NCBI GenBank assembly: GCA_051294375.1
Contig: CM119269.1
Coordinates: 15,776,617 to 15,840,616, forward strand
DNA from: Paraspadella gotoi
Taxonomy: Eukaryota > Chaetognatha
Direction of reading: 5' to 3'
DNA: 64,000 nucleotides
Shown: positions 63,242-64,000 of the stretch, in pieces
Position numbering within the stretch: position 1 is the stretch's first letter
How the letters are laid out: every line of letters begins with the position of its first letter
Notes under the pieces: generated by a model
Seen by the model: only the letters and a program-made list of their open reading frames with translations
Database searches by the model: none
What the model was told of the DNA's origin: nothing
Position numbers and translations under genes: made by a program

Positions 63242-64000
63242 TAACAAAGCAAGAATGAAACAAAGAAGCAAAGAAAAATCAAAGAAACAAAGATAGAAAG
63301 AAAGGAAAAATGGATTCGGTATTAGATATGTAAAAATATATTCTCATTATCTTTTGAAGAGTCACTGACCGATAGCAACATATCCAATACCTTATCATTA
63401 ACGAGAGCAAAAGTCGGAAAAAAAAATTGAACGAAGCCAGAAAAAGAACGGAAGTGAAGAGACACCGAGGAACTTTTTTTCTCCGCTAACTGGAATTCCG
63501 CTGGGTCAAACGGAGCTGGGGGCATCGGTCGGTGGCGGCCGGAACCAATCAATAAAAATGGGGCCAATCAATAAAAATGGGGCCCTGAGGGCGAAGGTGG
63601 AGAAAGGTTGAGATAGTCTGCCAAAGGGAGAAATGGAATCGAGGAAGAAGAAAGAATGTGGCGGAAATGGAATAAGCAGGAAGAAGAAAAATCGAGTAAA
63701 ATAAGAAAAGAATGGAGGAAAGAAAAGAAGATGGAGGAAAGAAAAGAAGATGGAGGCGTGGTGGAGGGTTGAAAAAAAAAGGAGAGAATGAAAAGGAAAA
63801 CAGAGGAATAAGATAGAAAGAACGTGAAAAGAGAAGGAAAGGAAAGATGAGAAAGAAAAGAGAAAAAATGAGGAAGGAATGAAAGTGAAAGGTCTACGAA
63901 AATATATTTTTTCGTCCGAAGGATAAATAAAGACAGAAATAAAAATAGTAGCCTGCGGCGAATAAATAAATAAATAAAGAAAATAAATAAATAATAAGCG
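62965..64000 (+). other. Start of the next CUB-gene intron
   Basis: After donor gtaagg the sequence is purine-rich, with (AAAT)n and (AAAG)n at 63062-63240 and another AAAT tract at the window end. There is a short exact duplication of caatcaataaaaatggggcc at 63546 and 63565, and no exon-like stretch. Confidence 0.6.
63062..63240. repeat. (AAAT)n and (AAAG)n compound tract
   Basis: An aaag block, a longer aaat block and a second aaag block: the same architecture, on the opposite strand, as the tract at 572-725. Confidence 0.94.

Overview
The window is animal nuclear DNA, not bacterial or viral. It has introns with GT..AG borders, very few coding bases, twelve runs of N, and an extreme load of simple repeats: (CT/GA)n, (TTTC/GAAA)n, (TTTA)n, (GTC/GAC)n, (CCGT)n and (AGAGAT)n. 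A microsatellite-saturated, fairly AT-rich genome with long introns suggests an arthropod, perhaps a crustacean, but nothing here fixes the species.

The only gene I can support is on the + strand in the right third. Four exons at 40887-41061, 58532-58646, 62256-62430 and 62830-62964 join with matching phases. They encode one complete extracellular CUB domain and what looks like the start of a second. Both the 5' and 3' parts of the gene lie outside the window. The first intron seen is about 17.5 kb and fills 41062-58531. The best guess is a multi-CUB secreted or membrane protein of the SOL-1/Neto/cubilin type; the family assignment is tentative.

From 1 to about 15 kb is non-coding: SSRs, a 750-bp fold-back element (2646-3393; degraded second copy at 52781-53025), a 103-bp hairpin element (13894-13996) and a 620-bp duplication flanking a 25-N gap (10671-11941). 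From 15.5 to 26.7 kb is a repeat complex. A 2.1-kb direct repeat (15541-17629 and 24497-26590) encloses a satellite of about 17 units of roughly 182 bp (17665-20745), an inverted piece of the same unit, a dispersed family of about 165 bp, an 18-bp minisatellite, and about three units of a second, roughly 290-bp array that carries a tRNA-like B box. From 26.7 to 40.9 kb is SSR-rich DNA with a 47-bp minisatellite and small tandem duplications. The intron from 41 to 58.5 kb holds a GC-rich patch with a textbook RFX X-box at 44121-44134.

Many repeat copies differ mainly by one-base insertions and deletions, and several sit against 25-N gaps. I read part of this structure as gap filling with uncorrected long reads, so copy numbers and some duplications should not be taken at face value. 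I found no CRISPR array, operon, complete transposase or reverse transcriptase, rRNA or convincing tRNA.
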